Both the position numbers and the translations under genes were made by a program. A model generated the notes under the pieces. It did no database searches. It was not told where the DNA came from and saw only the letters and a list, made by a program, of their open reading frames with translations. A stretch of DNA of 64,000 nucleotides from assembly GCF_000972845.2 (NCBI RefSeq), contig NC_040018.1, forward strand, positions 11,133,157 through 11,197,156. The letters run 5' to 3'. Shown in pieces: positions 30,550 through 54,865 of the stretch (the stretch's first letter is position 1; each line of letters opens with the position of its first letter). The stretch comes from Larimichthys crocea. Taxonomy: Eukaryota > Chordata > Actinopteri > Sciaenidae.

Positions 30550-30830
30550 CTCCATGGTTACCTGGCAAAAGATTAATGCACTTCAAAACATTCAGTCAGA
30601 CGTGGAGAGGGCTCGGCTCCACGAGCGGCTGCTTCGCTGTCATTTGTCTCTCTGTCACTGTGATTCCAATCACTGGGATTTTAACAAGATTACCGGGAGC
30701 GAGTGGAAGCAATGGAGTACCGGTGTAATGTAATTATCAAGTGATGGAGTGCCTGAAACAGCTGTATTATCACTGTCCAGTCGCTTAACCCCTGTCAACA
30801 CGTGATGGATCCCAACCTCAGTCCCTGTGT
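30550..30830. promoter_or_regulatory. Candidate conserved non-coding element
   Basis: A non-repetitive block of balanced base composition right after a TG microsatellite, including tgattccaatcactgggatt and gtaatgtaattatcaagtga with a homeodomain-type TAATTA core. No open frame explains it. The call is by appearance only. Confidence 0.25.
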
Positions 30831-31169
30831 GATGATGAACAAAGGTTTATCAGCATATAGAAGCATTTTTGTGATTCCTTTTGCATGATTCGTAGACACA
30901 AACAACAGAAGAGTGAATGGTGGATGTCTGCCTTCGTGTTGTATATTTGTGGGTTTGTTTGAGGTAATAATTTGAAGTATAATTAAGTAAAAAATAATGA
31001 TATATTATATTAATGTACTTCATTGTACAAAAAAACAAAAAACAAATCTTGAATCCACACACATATACACATATTCTGCATACTCTTTCAGCCTCAACCT
31101 CATGGTCCTTCCTAGAGTGTCTCCTGACAACCACATTTCTCTCTTTTGCCACTTCCTTTAAGTATCCCA

Positions 31170-31183
31170 GTCGCCATAGCAAC
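31170..31183. promoter_or_regulatory. RFX X-box palindrome
   Basis: gtcgccatagcaac fits GTNRCC(N2)RGYAAC exactly. It lies 10 kb upstream of the gas2 start codon on that gene's 5' side. Function is inferred only. Confidence 0.3.
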
Positions 31184-31311
31184 TCATTTCAGGTTTAGAA
31201 ACATGGACAAAAGACACACACACACAAAAAAAAAGAAAGTAGAATAGGCAAGGACATACACAAATAATACATGGAGACGCACATTAATCAATAGAACATG
31301 CACACAACTGC

Positions 31312-31336
31312 ACACACACACACACACACACACACC
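31312..31336. repeat. (CA)n microsatellite
   Basis: CA tract of about 12 units within a longer CA-rich stretch (31215-31395). Confidence 0.9.
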
Positions 31337-33509
31337 CCAGCAGACATGTACACACAGATGTGCACAAGCAGAACTTCAGAGACACAGACACATCACTACC
31401 ACACCTCCACTTTTCACAGCTAAGAGTTAAAAAACAGGAACATGCTTGGTGTTTGGCTCTAAAACATTGTGTATCTCTATGACGTTAACAAATAATGTTT
31501 CACTGCATATTGTAATTTATTAATTTCATTTCCTGAGTCACAGAGGGATCTAATATCAACGTCGGCAAGACATTTGTTCGTCAGTCCCTCCAGCCTGATG
31601 CTGTGTCACGTCAATTATTTAACATCTCCCTTTGTTCAGTGCTGTGAATGCAGAACGCGTACAAGTTAAGTCCCCGATGAATGACGAGATGTTTCATATT
31701 AACTGAGTCATTTCTTTGTCTCTCTCTCTCTGTGCTCATCATTCAGCGTCTTTCAGACGTTCTGTGATGAGGTGTGGAGACACATCTCTGTTCAGACTTC
31801 ACAAATAAACTGCAAGCTTCTGAGAGATCTCTTTCACCTTCAGTCTGTGTCTTTACTGATGAGACAACAAAGACTTTTGACTAAAATCATTGACTCCACC
31901 TCCTCCCACTCTGCACTCCTATCAGACATTGGATATTCTCAACAAATCAATGCAGCATAACTAGAGATATCGACTTTTATATTCCAACATTTAATAAATG
32001 ATAAAGAAGTGTAGCTGTAAGCGGACATACCCTAAGTGTTTATTAATGTATTCTACAAAGACTATAACTCCTCTTGTTGGTGCCCATAAATGGAAGCTGG
32101 TGTGAGGCAGGTGTACTTAATATTAAAATATTAATGTACAAATAGTGTACCCTAAAAAATATATGTGTATATACATATTAACTGATTTATGTATACTGTT
32201 AGAGAGTTAAATCTATAACAATACATCATATGTTATTAACTGATCATGTTTTGTGTGTACAAAATAGTACAATAGTACAATATTTTCCTCCAAGTTGACG
32301 CTGAAAGAATTTTAACGTAGCGTAAAATGGAAATATTCAAGTATTGTATTTACTGTACAATATCTAAGTAAATGTACTTAGTTACTTTCCACCACTGCTT
32401 GCAGCTTGACTGACTTGTTGAAGCCCCTGAAACACTTTGCATGTGTTTATGTTTGTGAGTGCTTTAAGACTTAAATACCAAGTCGAGGAACCGAGTCTCC
32501 GTCTGAACAGAGGGTAGAAAGACTGACAGATGGACAGAGATAGTGGGGGAATGAATAAAAAGCTTGCCCCTCTGTGGAGCAGTGGATTGACAGGTTCACT
32601 GTGTGTGCACACAGTTTGCTGTGTAGCAGCGGTCAGGGCGGTGTGAAGACAACACCATTAAAATCAGCTTGTTTGTTTAGCCAGGAGCATCGGCGCAGAG
32701 GAGAGAAATAAGCTGCGTTTGATACGTCCATCATGGCAGCTCAATGTCTGCAGAAATCAGCCAACGTTTGAGGGGATATAAAAGTGCACAGAGGTTATAA
32801 CCTGTCTATGTGTCTCTGTGAAGTGTGTGTAGAAAAAAAAAAAAAACTTTTTAGGGATGGACAGACTGGTCCGACTGTTGTGTGACTCATCTGATATATC
32901 ATTCAGATGTAGCATCTCTGCAGTGTCTGAGTCACCATGCAGCAGTGACAGAGTGAGGAAGAGCGTCAGGGAGGGAGAGAGAGAGAGAGAGCAGATAACA
33001 AAGGAAGCTGATATGATGAAAGAAAGATCATGACATTATCTTATCCTTTTCATGTGACTCTTTTCTGCAGCCTTACTTTAGTCCATCAGAGGCGTTGTCT
33101 CGTCCTGGATATTGTGTCAGTCTAGAGCACAGGAGGTGCAGCCTTTGTGGACAACATAGTTAAAAGAATTTTGTGGAGAACAAATGAAGTGTGCAGGACC
33201 TAATATTACTACAGGGAGTGTGTTGCCTGAAATGTTTTTTTGTGTATGTGTATATGACTTTTTGGTCATTTCCATTCATAACTCCAAAATAAAACTGAGT
33301 CAGTCTTGGTGTAATTTTCCAGTTATGATGTAAACCTAATAACAGCTGCAGCCTCAGCTCTCTGTTTTCACGTAAAATATCAAGCTGCTCATTTTTCCAT
33401 CATCTTTCCAAAGCAAATGTCAGAGGCGGTGTCTCCTGTGTGTTTTACCCTATTTGTTTATTGTCTGTCCCTTTTCTCCCACACACTCGTCCCAAGGTGT
33501 CGCCTCTCG

Positions 33510-33850
33510 CAGGCACGGCTCTTAAAGGCGCCGTGCATCAATATTTTTTCACTGCAGTGACACAAAACAAAATCCATTAGCTGGATGCAAAAATGTGCCG
33601 TTGAGTTCTCGTTTAAAAAAATAAATAAAAAATGGCTGCAGGAAGTCGGTAACAAGGAGCCGATTGTATTCAAGCAATTGTTTTCAATTGAGGAGCTATA
33701 GTATGTTGTTGCTGCTGTGGATGTGGAGTAATTGCCTGCAATTGCAAAGCAATTTCTAACCCTAATGGGTAAATGGCAGGGTGCAGAAAGGGACTCGGTG
33801 TTCTGCCATTCTTACTGGCAATTACAACAAATGGTTTAATGTGCAATGAT
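33510..33850. promoter_or_regulatory. Candidate enhancer with clustered AATT-core sites
   Basis: Within 150 bp there are caattg at 33675-33680, 33685-33690 and 33739-33744, taattg at 33729-33734, caattt at 33750-33755 and caatta at 33819-33824. These are cores typical of homeodomain binding sites. The block is non-repetitive and non-coding, and its left part includes aaggcgccgtgcatcaatat. It may serve slc17a6 or gas2; this is inference from motif density. Confidence 0.35.
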
Positions 33851-36544
33851 AAAAGGCGTGTTTTTAAGATTAAGATCGTTTAACACATGTTTGTGAGAGT
33901 GAAAATGGAAGAGAATTGATCCATCATGGTTAGCCCTTGCAGCGAGGAGTGTGTCTCTAAACATGGGAACAAAAGGGCAGCCGGCGATAGTGTGTGTTAG
34001 CCCTCCGCCTCGACAACTCTCCATCAGATGTGTCACATCACTGTTGCTAATGAAATCAGACGGATTGGTGTGTTGTTGGTGACAGGATGAAATCAATAAA
34101 GCATCGAAAGCATCTGTAAGCTGTTGTTCACCTCTATATCATGTCTTTATTTTTTAATATTCTATCTTAACTCTAACAACAAAGGGTGAATGTAGTCCCA
34201 ATGAGCACTGCTCTGTTTTAAAGCTCACCAGTGCATGTACCAAGTTAAACGTGCTATTATATGTATCCTCCAGTTCCATTAGACATGAAAGCCCCCCCCC
34301 TCCTCTCCATCTCTCACTTTTTAATGAGATTTGGAGTGTGTGTGTCACCCCACTGTGAAGCCATCGGTGACAGCCAAGACGGACAAAAGGAGGCCTGATG
34401 CTTGGGTTTTGGGAAATACCCCCCTCCTAACCAGACACACACACACACATTCATACACACACACATCTACCACTAGCTCCCATCTGGTGATAGGGCATTA
34501 AGAGGCGAGCCTGAATAAGGAACTATTGGACACAGACGCATGCATGTTCATGCACAGACACACATACACACACTCTTTAATCCAGGTGCCTTAGCTGCAT
34601 TAATTGAGAGAGAAATAAAAAAAGCCTTCCTCTGCAGTGTACTTAATGTTCTTATCGCCTGTTCAGAATCAACTTGCCCTGCAAAATTGAATAAACATCC
34701 AACTACTGAAGCACAACAAGTAGACTTTTAGCTGAAGAAGAGAAGAAGAGAAAAGTCATTTTTTGTTTGAGTGAGAAAGAACCCCTGAGATGCATTTAAA
34801 AGACTATTTCTAACTGTGATTTTTTTTCTTGGAGTAAGGGCCTCATTACCAGATGTCTTACTTGAATGTTTTACTGGTGGTATTTATGATCAAACCAGCA
34901 GCATCCGTAAAGTATTTTAGGATGACTGTGCTTGTGATTCATCCTCTTGCATCCTTCTGTCTAGTTTGTCCTGGAATTCCTTCATTTTCAAACAGAACTA
35001 GATAAAATGATCATCTCCCGATGTCTCAGCTCCATGCACATATTCTTACACCCACTGCCGTGTTTTAAGTGTCTTTCTCCGCATGTGTGCGTCTGTGATC
35101 TTGAAGGAGGCCTGATGAAGGAGAGTTTCTGACTTGGTAATATTAGAGTGCCTCGCCCCAGAGGCTCCCCTTTGACTATGACGCACTTTTCTGACGAGGT
35201 GGTAGGAGGCTGCGCACAAGGAAGAGGAGGGAGACGGTGGAAAGGTGGGGGCGAGATGGTGAGGACTAGCTAAATATATACCAGCTGTGGTGATAATGCT
35301 GAAGGCTGGCATGTGCAACCAATCATGCTTCCTGACTCGTGCGGGAGGAGGATCCTGCTGCTGTTTTCCGAGCCAATGGATGTTGGTCCAGAGCCTGTTG
35401 TGTTAGTGGTGGTAGTGGGGGTGGTGGTGGTGGTTGGGGTGGGGAGAGATGGGGTGTTACCCAGCGTTTAAGTAGAAGTGCGACATATAGAACAGGATAA
35501 TTTAGGTTCTTGAATGCTGTGCTGTGTTTTATCTGCATTCTGCATATCTATGTAGAGCTCAGCCGACACGCCCATGGTCGTGTTACGCAGTGATCCTTCA
35601 TTGAGCACCATGGACAGCTCACGTGTGGATGTATGTGACTGCAGAAAGCAGGAGAAGCTGCATGAAGTTACAACTACATTATATTTTTTTGTGTGTGTTT
35701 ACAGGTATTTTTAATGAAGTAACCCCTAAAAATGCTAATGGGTCATTCAGAGAATCTTTAATAATTCATGAGGTTTGGAGAAAGACTGCAGAAGTAACTG
35801 TTTTCTTTATGATACTTTGTGGATAATAATTCCTATAAGTCACACCTAAACTTTTTTTCATTTGTCCTGCTTGATCTCAAGTTGATACGCTATATAAAGA
35901 CACATACTTTCTCATCATCCAGTGACTCATTCAGAGGCGCTGGAGGCACATTGTGCAAATCAGGAGCTTATTTATGAGCGACATCAGATCTCAGGGGCCT
36001 GAGCACAACACGAGCCCAGCCCCTCCCCAAGTCATTAAAGAGTGATTTTGGCATCCACTTCCACTCCTCTCACAGGCCCCCCCTCCCTTGAGGCTAGGGC
36101 AGCACCTGCCCCCCACCCACATTTGAACAACCATTTAAGATGGCGAACATATGATGCACACGCAATCTCTCAATTTAGCATCCGTGCTGTCTGACACGCA
36201 CGCCCACATGCTACGTATATATGTGGTGCAAATGAAAACATTCAAACTCAAGAGAATGTTCAAAGAGCAGCTGGTGACGTGTTCCTGCACGCAGATGCCA
36301 AGGCTGATGTTACCATGAATATTTTTTTTTAACCTTTTGGGTGGGGTGGCAAGTTTTGTGTTAATAGGCGGATTGATGGTCACAAATGGTTATGGGTCAC
36401 CTCCCTCGCTTGCTCTGGGACACGATGACGGTTCTGGCTGGTTGACTGTGAGAAAATAGCATTTAGGGGTGGCTGGTGACACGTTTATTGAGCCTGTCAA
36501 ATTAACAAAAGCAATGATCTGAGACTGGACAAGGGTCACAATAA

Positions 36545-36588
36545 CACACACACACACACATACACACACAAACACACAGACACACATG
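36545..36588. repeat. (AC)n microsatellite, imperfect
   Basis: AC tract with single T, A and G interruptions. Confidence 0.9.
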
Positions 36589-37145
36589 GACAGAGGTAAA
36601 AGAAAGCGTGTTTTTAATATCGCCTGATCCAGACGTTTGTGCATCAATCAGCCACTGATCTCTGTGTCACCTTGGGCTTTTTTAGAGCTCCTGCAGAGAT
36701 GTTTGACATCAGCAATGTTATGAAAGAGAATGTGCTCTGAATTTTACTCCAATAATTCTGCTCTGCCAAGTGCAGGAATCCTTTAAAAAAATGACTTTAA
36801 AGACATCACACCATGTAGGAAAGAGAAAGTAATACTATTAATCATTACTTATGCACATGGGCTGCTTTAATTAATATTTATGAATGAAGTATCTATAGCT
36901 TTAGTTTTTTAATTATTTAAAGATCCTCTTCAGACACGCGTCTCTGCTTGGAATAAGAATCAGTGAGCTGTCTTGGCCAGTAAAACAACATTATGTAAGA
37001 ATCTGTATAAATATTGACACTGCACGCGTGTAATTGTTATGATTATATTACTTCTAATCAACAGACAAACATCCAGCAAGGTCAACAACACAATACTTAT
37101 TAGTCCAACAACAAGAATGCCAGCTCGACGTCCGTCTTTAGGCCT

Positions 37146-37545
37146 TTTATTTCACAAAGCTCTCACCAATGATTAAAAGTCAGTCCCATATTTAATCTTG
37201 TCTGGCGGCTTCTTGTTCATTTATTCTCTATTTTACTTTTCTTAGCTTCCCTGGTTGTCCTATTCGTCCTCTTTGCGTATGCCATGCTCTGACTATGCTG
37301 AGCCACATTATGTTGCCTACTTCGTTTCCGGTATCTACTGGCAACATAAGATCCTGAAAGCTCCTGAAAGCCTCCACTTCCTGGTGTTCGAAAACAGTTG
37401 TAGTAGTAGTACAAACACTAACCCTCCCTAACAGACTGAGCTAGCATTAGTTAACATTAGCCAACAACAACAACAGTTCACAGCAGTTTACTGTCCATCA
37501 GGAAACCCTGTAAATCACAAAGATTTGAGGTGGAGCAGCCAGGGG
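37146..37545 (+). repeat. Dispersed repeat copy B (pair with 15500-15720)
   Basis: Shares ordered blocks with the gas2-intron copy: atttcacaaag, ttaaaagtcagtccca, aatcttgtctggcgg, cattagttaacattagcc and gtttactgtccatcaggaaa. About 180 bp between 37230 and 37430 is absent from copy A, so copy A is a deleted version or copy B has an insertion. Confidence 0.6.
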
Positions 37546-39183
37546 ACAGGAGGTCTGGAAGAAAATAAGAAACTTTCTAAACTGAATAACCAAAAGACTG
37601 GACTGCAGAATATATGTGTGTTTTTTGTTTTGTGCATGTGCAACAAATGTTTATCATTTTATACGTAAAATGTTTCTTTTTGTTTTTTTCCTGTTTTTAC
37701 ATATCACTCTTGTCCATACAAAGATGTATATGTATCCAATGGGGCCACTTCTACTGTCAATGAGCAGCTGTACTGGCTCACAGTCAAAAAACTGTACGGA
37801 CAGATGAAATAATAAAAAAAAAAGTATATATTTTGATAGTACCTACGAGCTGTTAATACCCAAATGAACTAGGAAATACAAAAAAATCCTCTTTGTTTTT
37901 TTTAAATAGGACCATTAAAGACTTAGAAGAAATCTCAATGAGACATTCACCTGAAAGAAACAAAGATCATGTATCTGTACTAAGGCTCGGATGTAGTTTT
38001 GTTCTGTTGTACAGTATCTTCTCTGATGATCATCTGTGAGAACTGAGTGCCGAAGCTTTGTTAGTGGAGGAAAGGGTCAGCTCCTAAATCGAAATAACAC
38101 CTCTAAATGGCTCAATAAGTGCTCCTCCTCCCTCTCATCTCCATTAAGAGGTTAGAACAGTCAATAGGTCCAGCCGAACACTGGGGACTTACTCTATTGA
38201 TTTCACCGACGGGGAGAAGGAGGGCAGCCATTAACTATGCGCTTCATTTGGCCTTGGTGAAACAGCTAAAATTCACTGCTGAAAATCAGAAAATATCACT
38301 GATCCAATATTTAAATAGAATTAATTTTGTTTAATTGATGATCCTCTAAACATCAGAATGCCTAATACTCATGTGCATATTATTCAGTCTTGAGTAGTAA
38401 GCAGTTATTAATATTGTGCAGCAAAATATTTATGGTGTGTATCAATCTATCCAACAGTCTCTTAACCTAACTGTGCCAGATGGTTTGTTACATGGAACCA
38501 GATGGGAAGTTGTCACTGGAAACTGTTCGGAAAGGGGCAGGCATTTTCAAGAAATACTTGGCAGGGAATTGGATGAACCATCTGTCTATCACGTCTTTCA
38601 CAGACGAACTTCAACCAGATTAAGATCAATGAGCCATAAGTTGCAGCCAAAGCCAGCTAGACGAAGAGTGAAAACATCTTTTCAATCAAGAAAAAGCCTT
38701 CGGTGACGTTCTTTACTCTTGTTTCAATAGATAGATCAGATAGTATCCAGTTCTGACATAACTGAGCAACAGGCGCTTCTAACACACTCTGTAACACACA
38801 CTGAGCATTAAACCACGTCTGTAGCTGCCTGTAGTTCTACATAGAAAGCTTATTGGTCCATTACCACTGTGTTCAGACACAAGCACATAGCTTGAAGCCT
38901 CACAAGATGGATATCGTGATTTCGTGAGTCCAGCTGCCGCGCATGGTAAACAGGTTTTGTCATAGTATAAATCGAATGAATTGCTTTCGTAATCGTGGCG
39001 ATTGCTTGGACCATATATGTTTTTCATGTTTACCACAAGATGCAGGGCCATTGTCAAAATTTAGCACAGTGTAAAGATAAAATGAAGTGCACATTTTGGA
39101 CATTTTGGATATTCTTCCGTCAGTGTGCGGTATACCTTAAGTTTCATGGCTGAGTCCTTTCAACTTTTCAGTCAACTAACTAC

Positions 39184-39380
39184 TGCTGTGTCTCAATTCG
39201 AATACTTGGGTACTGGTAGTATATTTCTGGCATTAGCTCTAACGTTTGGCAAAATATAAACAGAAAAGATATGTACAACTTACATTTGTATATTGTGGGA
39301 TTCACCGCAATAACTTAAGCACCTTCCTTGGTCTCTGCCTAATTTCATCTATATAGCCAGTGAGTATAGGAGACACAGCA
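39184..39380 (-). mobile_element. Short inverted-repeat (MITE-like) element, internally deleted copy
   Basis: Bounded by tgctgtgtctcaattcgaat at the left and ggagacacagca at the right, which are complementary ends. Its core (gatatgtacaacttacattt) matches the reverse complement of the copy at 41808-42241. It is about 197 bp with no coding capacity. A target-site duplication could not be decided by eye. Confidence 0.65.
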
Positions 39381-40564
39381 TTGGTGCACCAAGTAGTCAG
39401 AAGCTTCCTCAGACATACCTCATTCACTCTCCCAGCATTATTCCCTTACATCTATCAACATAAACAAGACTATACGTACATTTACAAAATTTAGATTATC
39501 TCTACTGGAACTTGAAATAAAGTACATTTCTTGAAGGCTGTCAGGCAGGCAGTTGGAGGATCACTGATTTACCTTTACCTGAGCCGTCCAGGCTACAAAA
39601 GCAGGGCCATGTGCTCACCTTGTCTCTCACTTTCCTACAGTTGACATCCACTCTGCATCACCTTTGATTGCTTTTGTCCTCACTGACTCATTGGTTGGTC
39701 ACAAGATGTGAGGCCCTAATGTTCAAGTTGACTTCTGGTTGTATGGGTTGAGATATCCTGCAGACAAATTCAGGTTTGGCCAAATGTGTCTCAAAATCTA
39801 CTTTTTTTTAAAAATTTGTTTTTGTTTTTTTGAGACACACAATATTACCAACATCTAAAAATATAAGAATGTGTTGAAAGAATATATGTGTAATATACAT
39901 ATGTTATGATCTCTCATTTTCTCGATTGCTGTTCTTGTTGCACCTGAAGATACAAAACATAATGAAATTCAATGATGCTATAGCTTTTATGGGTTGATAA
40001 TGAGCATGTTATAGTCTCTATTCATTTTAGCAGCTACAAAGCTAGAAATTATAACTTGTGTTAATTAACAACATCTGACTCTAGTGGAAAGTTGCTTCAT
40101 CAAGCAGAAGTTGCTAAAAGATTGTAAAGTAAAAAAAAAAAACCAATGTTTTATGTTCTTCAAAAGTGTCTGGTTGTTTCATCACTTGTTCTCAATACAA
40201 ATACTCGGGACACACACAGATTTGTTTGCTTTGTTTGTTTTTTTTTATCAAAAAAGGATATAGAGTATTTCATTTTGACATCAACAAACCTCTCAATTTA
40301 CACAGCAACAGAAGCCATAGAATCACACTGTAACTTCAGAGGCACAAAACAGGAAACTTTTAACTACTTCAGGTTGTACATTTGTCATTTTTGAAAATGT
40401 AGAATCACCTGTTTAGGTTTTATCTTTGATGTCAATGAATATGACATTCTAATGACAATGAAATCAGGGTTATAAGGGGGAAAGAGAAGGAGGTATGTGT
40501 GGTTAAGAAGGGCAACAGGGGTCCAGCCACATGATGAAGAACGTTCATCAAACTAAAAACGGAG

Positions 40565-40568
<4 letters not shown>

Positions 40569-40616
<48 letters not shown>

Positions 40617-40617
40617 G
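40569..40617. repeat. (GA)n microsatellite
   Basis: Purine GA tract of about 24 units with one ggg interruption. Confidence 0.95.
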
Positions 40618-41807
40618 TGGGGAAACAACAGCACACAGTCCATGAGGACCACATCAAAACTAAAACAGAAAAGGTGAAGAAGACGAGCGTCCGCTTCTCA
40701 GGCGGAGCTCGTTTTATCATTCTCATCTGGTGAGCAGCCCCGTCACAAACTCCTTGCACTTGTTGTTGTCAAGGACGTTTGTGTTGGACTCTACTATATT
40801 TTCATACATATATTTCTATGTTTTTTTCTTTACAAGTGTTTATTTTCTACATTTGTTATCACAAAAAACACGACTTTTAAACAAATGCATAAAAAACAGT
40901 TACATAATGACTGTCCATGACGTTTGACCAGAACTGTTACTATGGATTTATTGCTTTGTACACTGTGTAATGTTTGGGGCCACCTGCACATTAGGGGTCC
41001 ACCCACTGGAACCTCACTGCTGATGGTCTGTACTCCCTTAGAAATGTTTGACTTCCAGCTCAAACCCAGCCCTGCTCTTCACCTTTGGTTAATTGTGCAA
41101 AGAAATTGAAGCATCAGTAACAGTTTCTGAGACAAAGACAAATAAGTTTGAAAGAAAATGAAACATAACAAAGAAAGGACTACAAATTTCACTTTGTTCC
41201 ATGCATAAATACACATCCACACACATCTATATTGTGAAGTGCTGACTTAAGGTCTCCACAGACAAGTGACAAATGAAACAAAATTGGCCCCCTTCAGACC
41301 TTGTCAGTGTAAGTGCAGAATGAGGACACAACAGATGCTGGAGGCTTGTTTGTGTTTGCTTGCTCTTTCTATGTGGGAGCATAAAACACTTTCATTAACA
41401 GACTCCCATAGATGAAGACAGGTCATTACATTGTACATGAATTCATAAAATGTCTCATTGCACCATCATTCTTTAATGAAATGGACAAATGGCCGTTTGT
41501 CCAAATTGCGCACCTTTATGATTGCTTGCTTTATTGTCTCTCCAACTATAGAAATCTCCAGTTTTGGTGAACTTTATGCAAAGTATAGATATATGTAAAC
41601 ATTCAAATACTTCTTTAAAAATGTTCACTTCAACTTCTTTAATATCATTTTACATTTTAAATTCTTCTCCCTTTAGTTTAATAAAAAAAACACATTTACT
41701 CAATCAGCATCTCACTTTAAACAATGAGATCTAACAAGAAGGCTCACATTTCTGCCAAAGTTAGAACCATTTTGATTATTTGACACGTCAGAATCCTGTA
41801 TTTCCTT

Positions 41808-42241
41808 TGCTGTGTCTCAATTTGCATACTTCCATACATAAACTTGCTATTTGGAGTACATAAGTGTGTCATAAAGGACGCTTCGTGCCCTCAGTGGTCA
41901 CCATGGCCACCATTTTGGCTATGTAAAGGAAGGGGTGGACCGCTGCCATTGTGAAAATGGCAGCCAAGAAAGTTGCTGGAGCTGAAGCGGTTGGTTAACA
42001 CCGCGATATACAAATGTAAGTTGTATATATGTTTTCTATTTATATTCGGGTAGTCAAATGTTGGCGCTAATGCGCTTTCCTGTTGCAGTTCCCCCAAAAA
42101 AGAAGAGAAAGTAGTAAAATATTGCAGTTGTCATTTACAGCACTACCCTGCTAAAATTAGCACACTATGCCAGGATGTACATAATGCACATAGTACTACA
42201 TAGAAGGGTACTAACAGAAGAATTCAAATGAAGACACGGCA
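41808..42241 (+). mobile_element. Short inverted-repeat (MITE-like) element, long copy
   Basis: The left end tgctgtgtctcaatttgcat and the right end (reverse complement tgccgtgtcttcatttgaat) are imperfect terminal inverted repeats of about 25 bp. It is 434 bp with no transposase frame, so a non-autonomous DNA element. It is in opposite orientation to the deleted copy at 39184-39380, sharing the core that here reads aaatgtaagttgtatatatg. Confidence 0.7.
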
Positions 42242-43620
42242 TTTGTCTGTCTTTCTGTGCTCTTGTCACTGGTTTGGAGTGGAAAAAAGTGATTCCATGC
42301 ACCAATCAGAGTTTCTGATCAAATCTGATCAAACCACGTTGTCCTGATGAAGCAGATGAAGTTATCTGATGTTAAAACTTTCAATAAATAATACATAAAT
42401 ATGCTCTTTTAAAACTTTGATTGTTGTTTTAAAGGTCATAAATATTTGATTTTATAGAGAAATTACTCAGATATCCCTTTGATCATGTATATATCTATTT
42501 CACACTATTTTAAATATTCATTTCTCCCCTCTTAATAAATAGGTTTGCTGCTCTAATATAGTAAGACTCTTATACTGATTTTGGTCTGTACTTTCTTTAA
42601 AGTCTTTACATTGCACAAACTCTTCATAAGGTCGTGTACGACCATGAATCTCTTGGTCTAACAATATCTAAATTTAATCTATAAACTCTCGTACATCTTT
42701 ATTCTCTAATTATCTCTGTCATATATGTTTTATTTGTCAACAATGCATTGTTACAACTAGACTTCTAGGCTTGACAGTAATATGGAATGTGTTTATGAGG
42801 ATGGCTTCAGTCCTGCACTACACTGCTGAGATGTGACGGGTTGCAAAAGCTGAAATCAAATGTTCGACTGCAGAGGTACCAAGTTACAGAGTGGATCACA
42901 TGTAGCAAACATTTGACAGACATTTACCTTTTTATGCAAGTGTAACCAAGTCAATATACCACTCGTCAAATCTCTACACCAGGTCACTTACATGTTACAC
43001 TTTTACACACACCCACACACATACACACACACACAAAAGCCAGTGATATGAAAACAAAGGTCATCATATTGTGCATTAAAAGGACACACTACTCTGAGTG
43101 CATTCAGGAAAGATACAGTACAATCTAGTGTCTAGTTTCTGTTCACAACGCTGTGCAGTGACACATTTATACACTGTAATGGCTGGCTTGTAGGACGTTG
43201 TACTGAAACAGTTAATTTGATAAATAAGGGGTCGGTTCTGATGGGCAGCTTCTATGTAAACCCTACAGGCTTCAATGTGGTCAGAAAGCCTCAGCTCATG
43301 GGATGAAAGTGTTCACATTTATACACAATTGCACTCCAAATAAATATATCTATTATCAATATTCATAATAATACATTTACAGACTGCCAATTTGATATGT
43401 GTTACACTTCTATGATTCAAATATCTTTAGATTTTTTATACATTTTAGTCATTTTTACATTAAGTTGATACTTTTTTAGATTTATTTTTAGGATTTGTGC
43501 AAACAATACAACAATGGATTGTAGTTTTTCTTGTTTCTCATTTGTTATTTGATACATTTTATGACTAAACTGAACTCAGGGAAATAAGTCTACTCATATG
43601 TCAGAGAATGTATGTTTGCT

Positions 43621-54290
<10,670 letters not shown>

Positions 54291-54865
54291 ATCCAGTTTC
54301 TATGTGTAGGCCTAATTTCTCGATATTATTTTACTGCTTACTCGTCATGTTACGGCGCAGGATGGCCGACCGCAGCGGCTACAAGGAAAACACGCAACAA
54401 CACGCGATCAAGTTATGATAAATGTGAGTCCAGGTCGGCGAAGATCCAAAAGAACGAGCCTAATTTTCACAGTGAAATGAAGCGAAAACGCCAAAAGAAA
54501 AAAAAAAGAAAAAGAGAGAGATGGGAATCAAACGAGCTGCGCGCCTTTATTCACCACCAACTCATCTCCTGCCTGGCGTACAGTAGCCGCGCCAAGTGCC
54601 ATCACGACGAAAACAAAAAGGAGTGAAACTGATAGCCAGCGTCGTAGATCGTGATGGACCCGTGTCCGCAACAACAACAACAAAAAAGAGGAGAGGAAGA
54701 GAGAGAGAGAGATGGAGAGAGAGAGGTAGAGGATGAATGGAAAAATTAAAAACGCTCAAAGTTTAGAAAGCAGAGGTGGGTGTTTGAGGTGGCTTCAATA
54801 AATCAAAGAGGGAGTGTGGCTGGATCGTGTTTCCTGTGGTGAGCGCAGGTTCATCTGACGTCGTG

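Larger units (their letters stand above)
20852..43620. other. Large gene-poor interval between gas2 and slc17a6
   Basis: 22.8 kb without a recognisable coding exon; no frame exceeds about 133 codons and none resembles a known protein. It should hold the gas2 promoter and 5' non-coding exons (not located) and the slc17a6 3' UTR; a gene-strand AATAAA lies at 43481-43486, 135 bp past the stop. It contains microsatellites, two copies of a small inverted-repeat element (39184-39380, 41808-42241), other dispersed repeats, an assembly gap, and several stretches that resemble conserved enhancers. In human, FANCF lies in the equivalent interval; no equivalent is visible. Confidence 0.7.

Noticed and set aside
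38416..38706. 96-codon + strand frame with a basic C-terminus
   Set aside because: No family recognised, no splice or promoter context, and a frame of this size occurs by chance in 22 kb of intergenic DNA. It could be a fragment of an unidentified repeat; kept out of the annotation.
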